A DNA stretch of 53,350 nt from Acidimicrobiia bacterium (lineage in GTDB: Bacteria; Actinomycetota; Acidimicrobiia; IMCC26256; JAENVU01), in contig JANYJV010000024.1 in assembly GCA_025361725.1 (NCBI GenBank), forward strand, positions 1 to 53,350. Direction: 5' to 3'. Shown in pieces: positions 8,590 through 16,917 of this stretch (the first letter of the stretch is position 1; each line of letters opens with the position of its first letter). Below the pieces are notes generated by a model. The model saw only the letters and a program-made list of their open reading frames with translations, did no database searches and was not told the DNA's origin. A program made the translations under genes and the position numbers.

Positions 8590-10056
8590 TTAGGCGGTCT
8601 CGAAGGCCGACGGGTCGGGGGTGGCCATGACCTCGCGGAACCGGTCGAAGGTCCACGGCCACGTGGCGGGAATTCCACGATCGTCGAGATACCAACTCTG
8701 ACAGCCGGTCACCCAGATCGAATGCTGTGCCGCTTCCACCCGCGCGGCCTCGTGCGCGTCCATCGCCGCCACCGTCGGACTGACCGCACGGTTCGGACCC
8801 TCGGCGAGTTGTTCGACGAGTTGGAGGATGTACGCGAACTGGATCTCGGCGACTTCGATCAGCGAGAAGTTGCCGACGGGACCGTTCGGTCCGTTGATCA
8901 TGAAGAAGTTCGGGAACCCTGGCACCGCCACCGACAAGTACGCGTTCGGCCGCTCAGCCCATTCGTCGGCGAGATCTTTTCCATCCTCGCCGATCACGCC
9001 CATCGGTCGCACGAACGCGTCCGCGTGAAAACCGGTAGCGAGAACGAGCACGTCGAGCTCGTGCAGCACGCCATCTTCGGTGCGTACCCCTCCCGGCTCG
9101 ACGTGCGCGATCTCCGAGGTCACCAGCTCGACGTTCGGTTGTTGCATGGTCTCGTAGAAGTTCGGTGAGACCACCAGACGTTTGCAACCCGCGCGGTAGG
9201 TCGGTCGCAACCGTTCTCGCAGCGCCTCGTCCCGCACGGTCTCCAGATTCTCGAGACACATCCGTTCGATCATCGCCATGCCCACCGACTCCGAGTCGAT
9301 GACGGCACCGGCGAAGCCACCGAAGGCAATCGCCAGGTTCTCGTGCGCTTGCATCAACTGATCCGGGTTCGCCCGGAACTGCTCGCGTTCTTCCTCCGAG
9401 TACTCAGAGTTTGCGACCGGCATCACCCATTGCGCGGTGCGCTGGAACAGCGAGTACTGAGCCGCACATGCCGCAACCGCTCCGGTGATCTGCACCGCGG
9501 TCGAACCCGTGCCGATGACTCCGACGCGGGCACCGTCGAGCGGAACCGAGTGATCCCATCGGGCACTGTGGAACACGGCGCCGGCGAACGAATCGAGACC
9601 GTCCAGGTCGGGATACTTCGGGTGGTGCAACACGCCGGTCGCCGCGATCACGACGTCGACGGCGTCACGCGTTCCGCCCGAAGTCTCGATGTGCCAGCGG
9701 CCGTCGAGGTACTCGCAGCGTTGCACGGCTTCACCGAGCCGGACTCGGTCGGTGACCCCGTATTCCTCGGCCACCCGCTCGAAGTACGCGCGGATCTCCG
9801 GCCCCGGCGAGAACGTGTGACTCCAATCCGGGTTCGGCGCGAATGAGTACGAGTACAGGTGGGAGGGAACGTCGCACGCGATGCCGGGGTAGGTGTTGTC
9901 CCGCCACGTGCCGCCGATGTGATCGCCCTTCTCGTAGACCGTGACGTCGGAGAATCCCGCTTCCACCAACTTGATCGTGGCGAGGATTCCGGCCATCCCC
10001 GCGCCGATGACGACGACGCGCAGCGCCCGCGACGAATCCGATTGAGGAGCGGTCAT
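8590..10056 (-). CDS. Flavin-containing (Baeyer-Villiger type) monooxygenase
   Basis: A 488-residue class B flavoprotein monooxygenase. The FAD Rossmann motif GAGMAG is at residues 18-23, a second nucleotide site (GTGSTAVQ) for NADPH at about 182, and between them FAGAVFHSARWD (157-168) matches the Baeyer-Villiger fingerprint FxGxxxHxxxW[PD]. Such enzymes insert oxygen next to a ketone or oxidise N/S atoms. The substrate is unknown; a role in degrading cyclic ketones or steroid-like compounds is plausible among the neighbouring oxygenases but is inference. It is divergent from the HD protein, 66 bp away. Confidence 0.92.
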   Translation of the reverse strand: MTAPQSDSSRALRVVVIGAGMAGILATIKLVEAGFSDVTVYEKGDHIGGTWRDNTYPGIACDVPSHLYSYSFAPNPDWSHTFSPGPEIRAYFERVAEEYGVTDRVRLGEAVQRCEYLDGRWHIETSGGTRDAVDVVIAATGVLHHPKYPDLDGLDSFAGAVFHSARWDHSVPLDGARVGVIGTGSTAVQITGAVAACAAQYSLFQRTAQWVMPVANSEYSEEEREQFRANPDQLMQAHENLAIAFGGFAGAVIDSESVGMAMIERMCLENLETVRDEALRERLRPTYRAGCKRLVVSPNFYETMQQPNVELVTSEIAHVEPGGVRTEDGVLHELDVLVLATGFHADAFVRPMGVIGEDGKDLADEWAERPNAYLSVAVPGFPNFFMINGPNGPVGNFSLIEVAEIQFAYILQLVEQLAEGPNRAVSPTVAAMDAHEAARVEAAQHSIWVTGCQSWYLDDRGIPATWPWTFDRFREVMATPDPSAFETA

Positions 10057-10122
10057 TCACGCACCGTATGCGTCGCGCACGGCGCTGCGACAGAATGGGT
10101 GCCCCGGACGAGGAGCACTGTC

Positions 10123-10668
10123 ATGGCGACCACCTTCACTCGCATGGACGAATCGACCGCCGAACAGTGGGCGGTCATCGGTGCCGAGACCATGAAGCAC
10201 CAGCCGCGCGTGGCCGAAGAGGTGCTCTTGATGCTCAGCCGCCTCGAAGCGATCACCGACGGCTTCGCCACCAACCAACTGGTCCACTCGTTGCAGACCG
10301 CGACGTTGGCCGAGGCGGCCGGTGCCGACGAGGAAGTGATCGTTGCGAGCCTCTGCCATGACATCGGCAAGGTGATCAGCGTGTTCGGCCACCCCGACAT
10401 CGCTGCCGCCATCCTGGCGCCGTACGTGCGCCCCGAAGTTTCCGAGATGATCCGATTCCACCAGGACTTCCAGGGCCGCCACTACTACGAGTACTTCGGC
10501 CGTGACACCAACCTCCGTGACCGCCACCGGGACCAACCGTGGTACGACCTCGCGGAACAGTTCGCCGATGAGTGGGACCAAGTGGCATTCGACCCCGATG
10601 GCCACTACGAACCGCTCGAGCACTTCGCACCGATGGTGCGCACGGTCTTCGCGCAGCCGGCGAACTGA
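10123..10668 (+). CDS. HD domain phosphohydrolase-like protein
   Basis: A 181-residue HD-superfamily protein. His55 (LVHSLQTA), the His79-Asp80 doublet in ASLCHDIGK and later histidines in SVFGHPDI and RFHQDF supply the metal ligands of an HD fold. I chose ATG 10123 because AGGAG lies seven bases upstream; the longer open frame is antisense to the monooxygenase. HD proteins of this size include phosphohydrolases and oxygen-using inositol-oxygenase-like diiron enzymes. The tail HYYEYFGRDTNLRD is not diagnostic, so the reaction is left open. Confidence 0.85.
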   Translation: MATTFTRMDESTAEQWAVIGAETMKHQPRVAEEVLLMLSRLEAITDGFATNQLVHSLQTATLAEAAGADEEVIVASLCHDIGKVISVFGHPDIAAAILAPYVRPEVSEMIRFHQDFQGRHYYEYFGRDTNLRDRHRDQPWYDLAEQFADEWDQVAFDPDGHYEPLEHFAPMVRTVFAQPAN

Positions 10669-10711
10669 GGGCACGGCTCGGCGGCACCGGCCGGACCCGT
10701 CGGGACCGGCC

Positions 10712-10747
10712 CGGGCGCGCGGCCGGGCGCGCGGCCGGGCGCGCGGC
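10712..10747. repeat. Three perfect 12-bp tandem repeats, pure G/C
   Basis: The unit CGGGCGCGCGGC occurs three times head to tail with no mismatch, filling most of the gap between two convergent genes. The unit is partly self-complementary (GCGCGC core), so the tract could fold and might work as a bidirectional terminator; equally it may be a slippage-prone tract with no function. Confidence 0.95.
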
Positions 10748-10750
10748 GGC

Positions 10751-11566
10751 TCAGTACGGGCGGTCGCCCGTCACCGTGACCCGTTCCATGACCCGGCGCG
10801 CCGGCAAGAAGTCGTTGCTCACCACGTGTTGGGTGGCGCGGTTGTCCCAGAACGCAACACTGTCGGGTTCCCAGCGGAATCGGCACTGCACGTCTGGGAT
10901 CGCGGCTTGGCGTTCGAGTCGATCGAGGACCGATTTGGATTCGTCGGCGTCGAGTCCCTTGATGCCACACGTGAAGGCGCCGTTGACGTAGATCGTCTTG
11001 CGGCCCGTCTCAGGATGCGTTCGCACCACCGGATGTTCGACGGTGGGGTACTTGCGGCGCATCTTGTCCTGCACCTCGGGCGGTTGGGTGGCGCCAAACG
11101 CGCGCGTGAAGTCGTGCAAGCCGACGAGTTCGTCCGCCTGGGCCTGCATCTCGTCGTCGAGCAGGTCGTATGCCTTCCCCATATCCGCCCACAAGGTGTC
11201 CCCACCGACGGGCGGGAGTTCGACCGCGCGCAAGATCGATCCGAGGGACGGTTCGGGTCGCCACGTGACATCGCTGTGCCAGACATCCGGCGCGCCGTGC
11301 TTCCCTCCGGCCGGGAGCACGAAGATCTCCGGCTCGGCCTGATCAGCGGGGGTCAGCGGGTGCACCTCGAGGTCACCGAAGGCGCGTCCGAATGTCACGT
11401 GGCCGGCACGATCGAGATCGTGTTGCTCCCGGAAGAAGATCACCTTCCATTCGAGCAGCGCAGCGCGGATCTCCGCGATCGTCTCCGGCGCGAGATCGTC
11501 GGCCAAGTTCACCCCGTCGATCTCCGCGCCGATGGTGCAGGTCATCGGGGCCACGGTGATGGTCAT
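10751..11566 (-). CDS. TauD/TfdA family Fe(II)/2-oxoglutarate dioxygenase
   Basis: A 271-residue 2-oxoglutarate-dependent dioxygenase of the taurine/2,4-D type. The facial triad is visible: His97 and Asp99 in VWHSDVTW and the distal His247 in FWDNRATQH, followed by the 2-oxoglutarate-binding Arg in LPARRVM. The N-terminal GAEIDGVNL and FREQHDL segments are also typical. Family members oxidise taurine, alkyl sulfates, phenoxyacetates or similar compounds; the substrate is not predictable from sequence alone. It converges on the HD gene across the GC repeat. Confidence 0.92.
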   Translation of the reverse strand: MTITVAPMTCTIGAEIDGVNLADDLAPETIAEIRAALLEWKVIFFREQHDLDRAGHVTFGRAFGDLEVHPLTPADQAEPEIFVLPAGGKHGAPDVWHSDVTWRPEPSLGSILRAVELPPVGGDTLWADMGKAYDLLDDEMQAQADELVGLHDFTRAFGATQPPEVQDKMRRKYPTVEHPVVRTHPETGRKTIYVNGAFTCGIKGLDADESKSVLDRLERQAAIPDVQCRFRWEPDSVAFWDNRATQHVVSNDFLPARRVMERVTVTGDRPY

Positions 11567-11698
11567 GACGCGGATCGTAGGACGCGGAGCTCATGTCCCG
11601 CACGGACGCAGCCACCGCCGGCGCCGCGTCCGCGCGCGGGGCACGACGGTGGCTGCGTGGACAGGGAAGGTGCTGAGCCGGTCCAACCAACAGGTACC

Positions 11699-12667
11699 GT
11701 GAGCCCCATCGGCCCGCGCACCCTGTTCCGAGTCCCTGTCTTCATTGCGACCATCGGCGCGTTGGCGATCACTCTCGTCGGCCGTGCCGCTGCCGGAACG
11801 TGGCCGTTCGCGCTGGTCACGAACTTCCCGGTCCAGCTGCTCATCGCCGGCGTGACGTTGACCGCCTTGGCGCTGTTGCTCCGGGCCCGACTGACTGCAC
11901 TCGTTGCAGTGGCGTGCGTCGTCCTCAACGGACTTCCGGTCGTCTCGACCCTCACGCAAGACGCTCGTCCCGCACGCGCCGGCGCGCCGCGCATCACCAT
12001 TGGACACCTGAATGCACAGACCCGCCCGATCGACGTCCCCGCGCTCGGCCGCTACCTCGCGACCCAGCACCCGAGCATCTTCGTGGTCCTCGATCCGGCG
12101 CAGGCTGACGTGTCGCGCCTGACCAACGTCGCGCCGGGATACATGGTGTACCGGACGGGCGCGCACGTCACCATGAATCCCGAGTTCGTGCGTACTGTCG
12201 TGCTGAGCCGCATTCATCTCGGGCGAGTCCGCCACCCGGACGATCCCGACTTCGGCGCGTCGGCCGTCGACGTCGAAGTCGACCGCGCACCGGTGCTCTC
12301 GATCGTCGCTTTCGGAACCGATTCACCGACCACCAGCGGTCGGGCCGGGAAGCGGGATCAAGTGCTGCACGCGGCAGCGAAGTGGAGTCGTGCGCACTCC
12401 GGGCGGCGCGTCGTGATGGGTGACTTCAACACGACACCATGGTCATCCAGTTTCCGTCGCTTACTGCACGACGGTCGGCTGTTCGACAGCCTTTCGGGTT
12501 TCGGACTGCAGGTCTCCTGGCCCGAGTCCAACGTCTTGCTCCGCATCCCGATCGACCATGCAGTGCTCGGTCCCGCGCTCGCGGCGACCGCTCGCGGCAC
12601 CGGACCCTCCTTCGGATCGCAGCACCGAAGTCTGCACGTGACCGTCACGGAACGGGACCGGCCATGA
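11699..12667 (+). CDS. Membrane-anchored endonuclease/exonuclease/phosphatase family protein
   Basis: Taken from GTG 11699 (322 residues). Residues 1-90 form about three hydrophobic helices, after which the EEP fold begins with ITIGHLNAQTRP. The core motif VVMGDFNTTPWSSSFR, PIDHAVLG and a terminal QHRSLHV correspond to the GDFN, D-H and SDHRP motifs; the last is weakly conserved here (Gln-His in place of Ser-Asp-His). The domain should face outside, as in secreted EEP nucleases and phosphodiesterases. The frame is open far upstream, but that part is antisense to other genes. Its stop overlaps the start of the glycosidase (ATGA). Confidence 0.8.
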   Translation: MSPIGPRTLFRVPVFIATIGALAITLVGRAAAGTWPFALVTNFPVQLLIAGVTLTALALLLRARLTALVAVACVVLNGLPVVSTLTQDARPARAGAPRITIGHLNAQTRPIDVPALGRYLATQHPSIFVVLDPAQADVSRLTNVAPGYMVYRTGAHVTMNPEFVRTVVLSRIHLGRVRHPDDPDFGASAVDVEVDRAPVLSIVAFGTDSPTTSGRAGKRDQVLHAAAKWSRAHSGRRVVMGDFNTTPWSSSFRRLLHDGRLFDSLSGFGLQVSWPESNVLLRIPIDHAVLGPALAATARGTGPSFGSQHRSLHVTVTERDRP

Positions 12668-14466
12668 CCCAGCACATCGAGGACTACGCACTCATCGGCG
12701 ACACCCAGACCGCGGCACTCGTGGGCCGCGATGGTTCGATCGACTGGTGGTGTGTCCCCCGCTTCGACTCCGGTGCGGTCTTCGCATCGCTGCTCGGCAA
12801 CGCCGACCACGGCCGCTGGCAGATCGCTCCGGCGGGCGGTATCCAGCGGATTGAACGCAAGTACCGAGACGACACGCTCGTGCTGGAGACGACGTTCCAC
12901 ACCGACGAAGGCTCGGTCCGGGTCACCGACTGCATGCCGATCCGCGGGCGCACCGTCGACATCGTACGAATGGTGGAAGGTCTGTCCGGACGCGTTCCTA
13001 TGCGCATGGAGCTCGCGATCAGATTCGACTACGGGTCCATCGTGCCGTGGGTCGTGCGCGCCGACGGCGGACTCCAAGCGGTGGCCGGACCCGACGCGAT
13101 GATGTTGCGCACGCCGGTCCACACCCACGGTGCAGGCCAGAGGACCGTGGCCGACTTTGTGGTATCCGCCGGCGAGGAAGTGCCGTTCGTCCTCGCGTAC
13201 TACGCCTCACACGAACCGCCGCCCCGCCCGATCAACGTGCACCGCGCCGTGAAGGAGACCACCCGGTGGTGGCACCGCTGGGTGGCGAAATGCACCTACT
13301 CCGGCCAGTGGCGTGACGACGTCGTGCGCTCGCTCATCACTCTGAAGGCGCTCACATTCATGCCCACCGGCGGAATCATTGCGGCCCCGACCACCTCGCT
13401 CCCGGAATGGATCGGCAGCGTCCGGAACTGGGACTACCGCTACTGCTGGCTCCGGGACTCCACCTTGAGCCTGCAGTCACTTGCGATCGGCGGGTACACG
13501 GAGGAAGCGCTCGCTTGGCGCGACTGGCTGCTGCGCGCCGTCGCCGGGGACCCCGAAGACCTCCAGATCATGTACGGCGCCGCCGGCGAGCGCCGCTTGA
13601 GTGAGTACACGCTCGATTGGCTGCCCGGGTATCAAGACTCTGCCCCGGTGCGCGTGGGGAATGCGGCGAGCGAGCAGTTTCAACTCGACGTCTACGGAGA
13701 AGTGCTGTCCACGCTGTTTCGCACTCGTACCCTGATGCCGGATCTGGGGACGCATCACGACTCGTGGGATCTGGAACGCGAACTCCTCGCGTCGCTCGAG
13801 AACCGCTGGCGGATGCCGGACGAGGGCATCTGGGAAGTGCGGGGACCCCGCGCCCATTTCACCCACTCCAAGGCCATGGCGTGGCTTGCGTTCGATTGTG
13901 CGGTACGCAACGTCACCGACTTCGATCTGGCCGGGCCTGCCTCCCGGTGGGCGCGTATTCGCAACGAGATTCACCAGCAAATCTGTGCCGAGAGTTTCGA
14001 CCGCGACCTGAACTCGTTCACGCAGACGTACGGATCGAAACAGCTGGACGCGGCCGTGCTCCAACTGCCGCTCGTGGGATTCTTGGCGCCCGACGACCCG
14101 CGAATCCTCGGGACGGTGGCCGCCGTCGAGCGCACCCTCGTGCATGACGGATTCGTCTCGCGCTACGAGACGAGTCCCACCGGTGACGTCGACGGCTTAC
14201 CCGCGGGAGAAGGTGCATTCCTGCCCTGCTCGTTCTGGCTCGCCCAGACCCAGCAACTCATCGGGCGAACCGACGACGCGCACGAACTCTTCGAACGGCT
14301 GCTCGGCCTCCAGAACGACGTCGGGCTCCTCGCCGAGGAATACGACCCGGGGTCGCGTCGTCAACTCGGCAACTTCCCGCAGGCCTTCACCCACGTGTGC
14401 CTCGTGGCAGCAGCCAATCAGCTCTCGACCCTCGATGAGCACGGGCCGGCTCAGACGACTCGCTGA
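12664..14466 (+). CDS. Glycoside hydrolase family 15 protein (trehalase/glucoamylase type)
   Basis: A 600-residue GH15 enzyme. It opens with the characteristic IEDYALIGDTQTAALVGRDG and WWCVPRFDS segment of the N-terminal beta domain. The (alpha/alpha)6 catalytic barrel contains RNWDYRYCWLRDS, MPDEGIWEVRG with the likely general-acid Glu, and LAEEYDPGSRRQLGNFPQAF with the base Glu near the end. This set is the one seen in actinobacterial cytoplasmic GH15 trehalases, so trehalose hydrolysis is the best guess; glucoamylase cannot be excluded. Translation is coupled to the EEP gene. The 3' end overlaps the convergent MpaB-type gene by 16 bp. Confidence 0.92.
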   Translation: MTQHIEDYALIGDTQTAALVGRDGSIDWWCVPRFDSGAVFASLLGNADHGRWQIAPAGGIQRIERKYRDDTLVLETTFHTDEGSVRVTDCMPIRGRTVDIVRMVEGLSGRVPMRMELAIRFDYGSIVPWVVRADGGLQAVAGPDAMMLRTPVHTHGAGQRTVADFVVSAGEEVPFVLAYYASHEPPPRPINVHRAVKETTRWWHRWVAKCTYSGQWRDDVVRSLITLKALTFMPTGGIIAAPTTSLPEWIGSVRNWDYRYCWLRDSTLSLQSLAIGGYTEEALAWRDWLLRAVAGDPEDLQIMYGAAGERRLSEYTLDWLPGYQDSAPVRVGNAASEQFQLDVYGEVLSTLFRTRTLMPDLGTHHDSWDLERELLASLENRWRMPDEGIWEVRGPRAHFTHSKAMAWLAFDCAVRNVTDFDLAGPASRWARIRNEIHQQICAESFDRDLNSFTQTYGSKQLDAAVLQLPLVGFLAPDDPRILGTVAAVERTLVHDGFVSRYETSPTGDVDGLPAGEGAFLPCSFWLAQTQQLIGRTDDAHELFERLLGLQNDVGLLAEEYDPGSRRQLGNFPQAFTHVCLVAAANQLSTLDEHGPAQTTR

Positions 14467-15389
14467 CCGGTACGGTCCATCGATCCGGGCAGCGGCGGCG
14501 GTCCGAGCGCCCAGCCGAGCAGCGCCAGCATCGCCGTGGCCGCGGGCCGAACGACCAACGGATCGGCGAGCGGAACCGGCCACAGCCGGAGTTCAAGCCG
14601 CTGTCCGATCGGGAGCAGATCCACCGCGGCGGCGACGATCACGCCGTACACCGGCAACATCCGCGCCGGCAGGTTTGGGAGCACCAGGAACCGCACCGCG
14701 TCTCGGGCTTCGCGGGTCATCGCCTGGTCCGGAGCCTGCACGATCCACGCCGCGAGTTCGGTGGCGGTCTCGGGGATGTCCTCGGCACCGAGGAGCCGAC
14801 CGAGAACCGCCATCTCCGCCACGTACCGATCCGCGTCCGCCGCGCTCAGTCCAGGTCCGTACCGCCGGAATGCGGAGAGGAACGAGTCGACCTCGACATT
14901 GTGGACCCAGGCGAGGAGCGCCGGATCGGTGGCGGTATAGTCCCGGCCGTCGGATGCGGTCCCGCGGACGTGCTCATGGACGTGGCGCACCATCGCAATC
15001 GCCCGCTCCGCCTCCGGGGTTGTCCCGTAGGTCGTGGCCGCAACGAACCGTCCCGTTCGGGCGAGCCGGCCGAGCGGGTCGGTGCGATACGCGGAGTGTT
15101 GGGCGACGCCGGCCATGGCCAGCGGGTGCAAGACCTGGAGCAACAAGGCGCGGACACCACCGATGAGCATCGAACGGTCGGCGTGAACCCTCCACGTCAC
15201 CGAGTCCGGCCCGAAGAGACCTCGGTCCTGATCGGTAGCGAACTCGAGCTCCGGGCCGCCCGAGGAGCGACCCGCGAGCGCGGTACGCGCCGCATTCCCG
15301 ATCGCGCGTTGCGCGGGGCTCAACAGCCGCCCGGACACGGCGCTGACAACGCTGGTAATGGGCTGGAAGACCGGCAGGGCAACTCGCAT
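14451..15389 (-). CDS. Oxygenase MpaB family protein (DUF2236)
   Basis: A 312-residue DUF2236 protein. The diagnostic features are GLFGPDSVTWRVHADRS followed by GGVRALLLQVLHPLAMAGV and AQHSAYRTDPLGRLARTG, then VRHVHEHVRG and LAWVHNVEVDSFL, which supply the conserved Arg and His residues of the latex-clearing-protein / MpaB heme oxygenase-like family. I start at MRVALPV (15389), since the further 70 codons of open frame do not look like family sequence. The C-terminal part is hydrophobic. Physiological substrate unknown. Its last 16 bp overlap the GH15 gene on the other strand. Confidence 0.88.
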   Translation of the reverse strand: MRVALPVFQPITSVVSAVSGRLLSPAQRAIGNAARTALAGRSSGGPELEFATDQDRGLFGPDSVTWRVHADRSMLIGGVRALLLQVLHPLAMAGVAQHSAYRTDPLGRLARTGRFVAATTYGTTPEAERAIAMVRHVHEHVRGTASDGRDYTATDPALLAWVHNVEVDSFLSAFRRYGPGLSAADADRYVAEMAVLGRLLGAEDIPETATELAAWIVQAPDQAMTREARDAVRFLVLPNLPARMLPVYGVIVAAAVDLLPIGQRLELRLWPVPLADPLVVRPAATAMLALLGWALGPPPLPGSMDRTGQRVV

Positions 15390-15574
15390 GAGATGCGGCA
15401 GTCTTTCAGACCCCAGCCGCGACCCTGACCGCGGGCCGGCGAGGATTCTCACGGAGCGCGCGCAGGGATCCCCAGCGAGGTCACGGAGAGTTCCTACGCT
15501 GGAACGTGGGTGGAGTTCTGAGCGGCGCACACCGCGTCCGCGTGCACTCGCCCCGAGAGAGAATCGGAGAAACC

Positions 15575-15883
15575 ATGCGGACACCATCCACCGTGACACG
15601 CATCATGGCGGTCGGCGCGATCGCCACCGTCGGCACTCTCGTTCCGCTCGGCATCGCCGGCGCCGCTCCCTACCCGGCGGGCGGGACGCCTCCCGAGGTC
15701 AGCCCCGAGCAGGTTTCGAAACCTTCGGTCGGCCCCTCGATTGCGGTCGCGGGCAAAACTGCGCAGCGGTCGACGCTGCCATTCACGGGCACCGACGCCG
15801 TCGAGCTTTCCGCCATTGCCGGAGCTTCGGTGGGTATTGGTCTCGTGATGGTGCGACGCTCGCGTCGACACGCTTCCGCCTGA
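15575..15883 (+). CDS. Very small LPXTG cell-wall anchored protein
   Basis: A 102-residue sortase substrate. It has an N-terminal signal peptide (Arg/Thr-rich start, hydrophobic stretch about 11-30, cleavage near AGA-APY), only about 42 mature residues rich in Pro, Ser and Thr, the sorting motif LPFTG at 68-72, a hydrophobic helix at about 76-93 and the basic tail RRSRRHASA. GGAGA lies just upstream of ATG 15575. The mature part is too short for an enzyme; it could be a spacer, stalk or surface-decorating peptide. No sortase gene is in the window. Confidence 0.82.
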   Translation: MRTPSTVTRIMAVGAIATVGTLVPLGIAGAAPYPAGGTPPEVSPEQVSKPSVGPSIAVAGKTAQRSTLPFTGTDAVELSAIAGASVGIGLVMVRRSRRHASA

Positions 15884-15990
15884 CCCACAGCAACCCCTAC
15901 CCCCGACCTCTGACCCCCGACCTCGACAACGCTCGGCCATCGCCACCCGCAGTCCCGTCTGTGGTCGCACGCCGCGGCGAGAATGGTCGA

Positions 15991-16338
15991 ATGGCGTTTG
16001 GTCAACCGGCCGGTCCTCCGGCCTCGTACCGACAGGTGCAACAACTCACCGACCTGATTCTCGCTGCTGGACACGTGGACTTTCGCGATGCGCGAGGCCC
16101 GTTGGGATTGAATCAGCGTCAAGCCGGCGGCAAGTTCACGCGCGATGAAGCGGACGAGCTCATCGCCCGACTCGAAGCTGAAGCCGAGGCCGGCGGCGAA
16201 CCCGAGGCCGATCTTGCGCCGCCGGTGGCACCCGTCCGGCGGCGGGACGCCGAACGCCTCGCACTGGTCCGCCGACTCCCTGATGACCTCCTCGCCGCCG
16301 AGTTGCAACGACGAGGCTGGGTCGTCATGGAGCCCTGA
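15991..16338 (+). CDS. Conserved hypothetical protein
   Basis: A 115-residue soluble protein of unknown function. Residues 12-60 form a compact unit with SYRQVQQLTDLILAAGH, a stretch reading RGPLGLNQRQAGGKFTRDEA and a helical Glu/Ala-rich end; the C-terminal 35 residues form a second helical unit ending in LQRRGWVVMEP. The mixed helical pattern with conserved-looking Gly and Gln residues resembles small actinobacterial proteins I have seen but cannot name. No membrane segment or metal motif is present. Confidence 0.65.
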   Translation: MAFGQPAGPPASYRQVQQLTDLILAAGHVDFRDARGPLGLNQRQAGGKFTRDEADELIARLEAEAEAGGEPEADLAPPVAPVRRRDAERLALVRRLPDDLLAAELQRRGWVVMEP

Positions 16339-16471
16339 CTCCGATCCTGGACGTCCAAACGGCCGGATCGAACGATTCGCGAAACACCAGTTGCCACACG
16401 GTGGTTGCGCCGCGCGATGGCGGCCGCCTCGGTAGCGTTCCTGCACTGCCCAGCTTGGGAGAGGACCGCAC

Positions 16472-16774
16472 GTGAACCTCGTCGACGATGACCGGACCAC
16501 GACGCTGCCTGACGGCGCACTCGTCACCGACGACGAACTCGCGGCCGAAGCCCTGGCGGCCGATCCCGAGCCCTGCCTCGACGATGCGCGCCCCTTCCTC
16601 GAGGGCGAGGGAGCCTTCAACGCGTCAACCCTTCCCAGCTGGTACATGCCGGCACCGATGAGCGGCGCGCGACGCCTCGGAGGTTGGCGTCGCGCCACTG
16701 CGTTCACCTTCATTGCCGCGCTCGTGGTCATCGAAGCGTTCGGCCTGTGCAGCACCTACGGACAGTTCATCTGA
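16472..16774 (+). CDS. Small single-pass membrane protein
   Basis: A 100-residue acidic protein starting at GTG 16472, with GGGAGAGG seven bases upstream. Residues 1-65 are Asp/Glu/Ala-rich and hydrophilic; GARRLGGWRRAT provides a basic flank and residues about 74-92 one transmembrane helix, so the acidic N-terminus should be cytoplasmic. No known domain. The strong ribosome binding site and strong third-position G/C support it as real. Confidence 0.6.
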   Translation: MNLVDDDRTTTLPDGALVTDDELAAEALAADPEPCLDDARPFLEGEGAFNASTLPSWYMPAPMSGARRLGGWRRATAFTFIAALVVIEAFGLCSTYGQFI

Positions 16775-16917
16775 CCGTCTGGAATCAGCGCTCGATCGCA
16801 CCCGAGCCCGCAATTCGCGTGTCAGTTCGTCTGCTCCGCCGCCGGCGCGTCGGCGAGGTCGGTCTCGTGCGCACCTCCGAAGGCGTTGCCTCCTGAACGT
16901 GACGTAACCTCCCGCCG

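Noticed and set aside
10502-11698. Long upstream extension of the EEP hydrolase frame
   Set aside because: It runs antisense through the TauD gene and across the HD gene; no motif, so a shadow frame.
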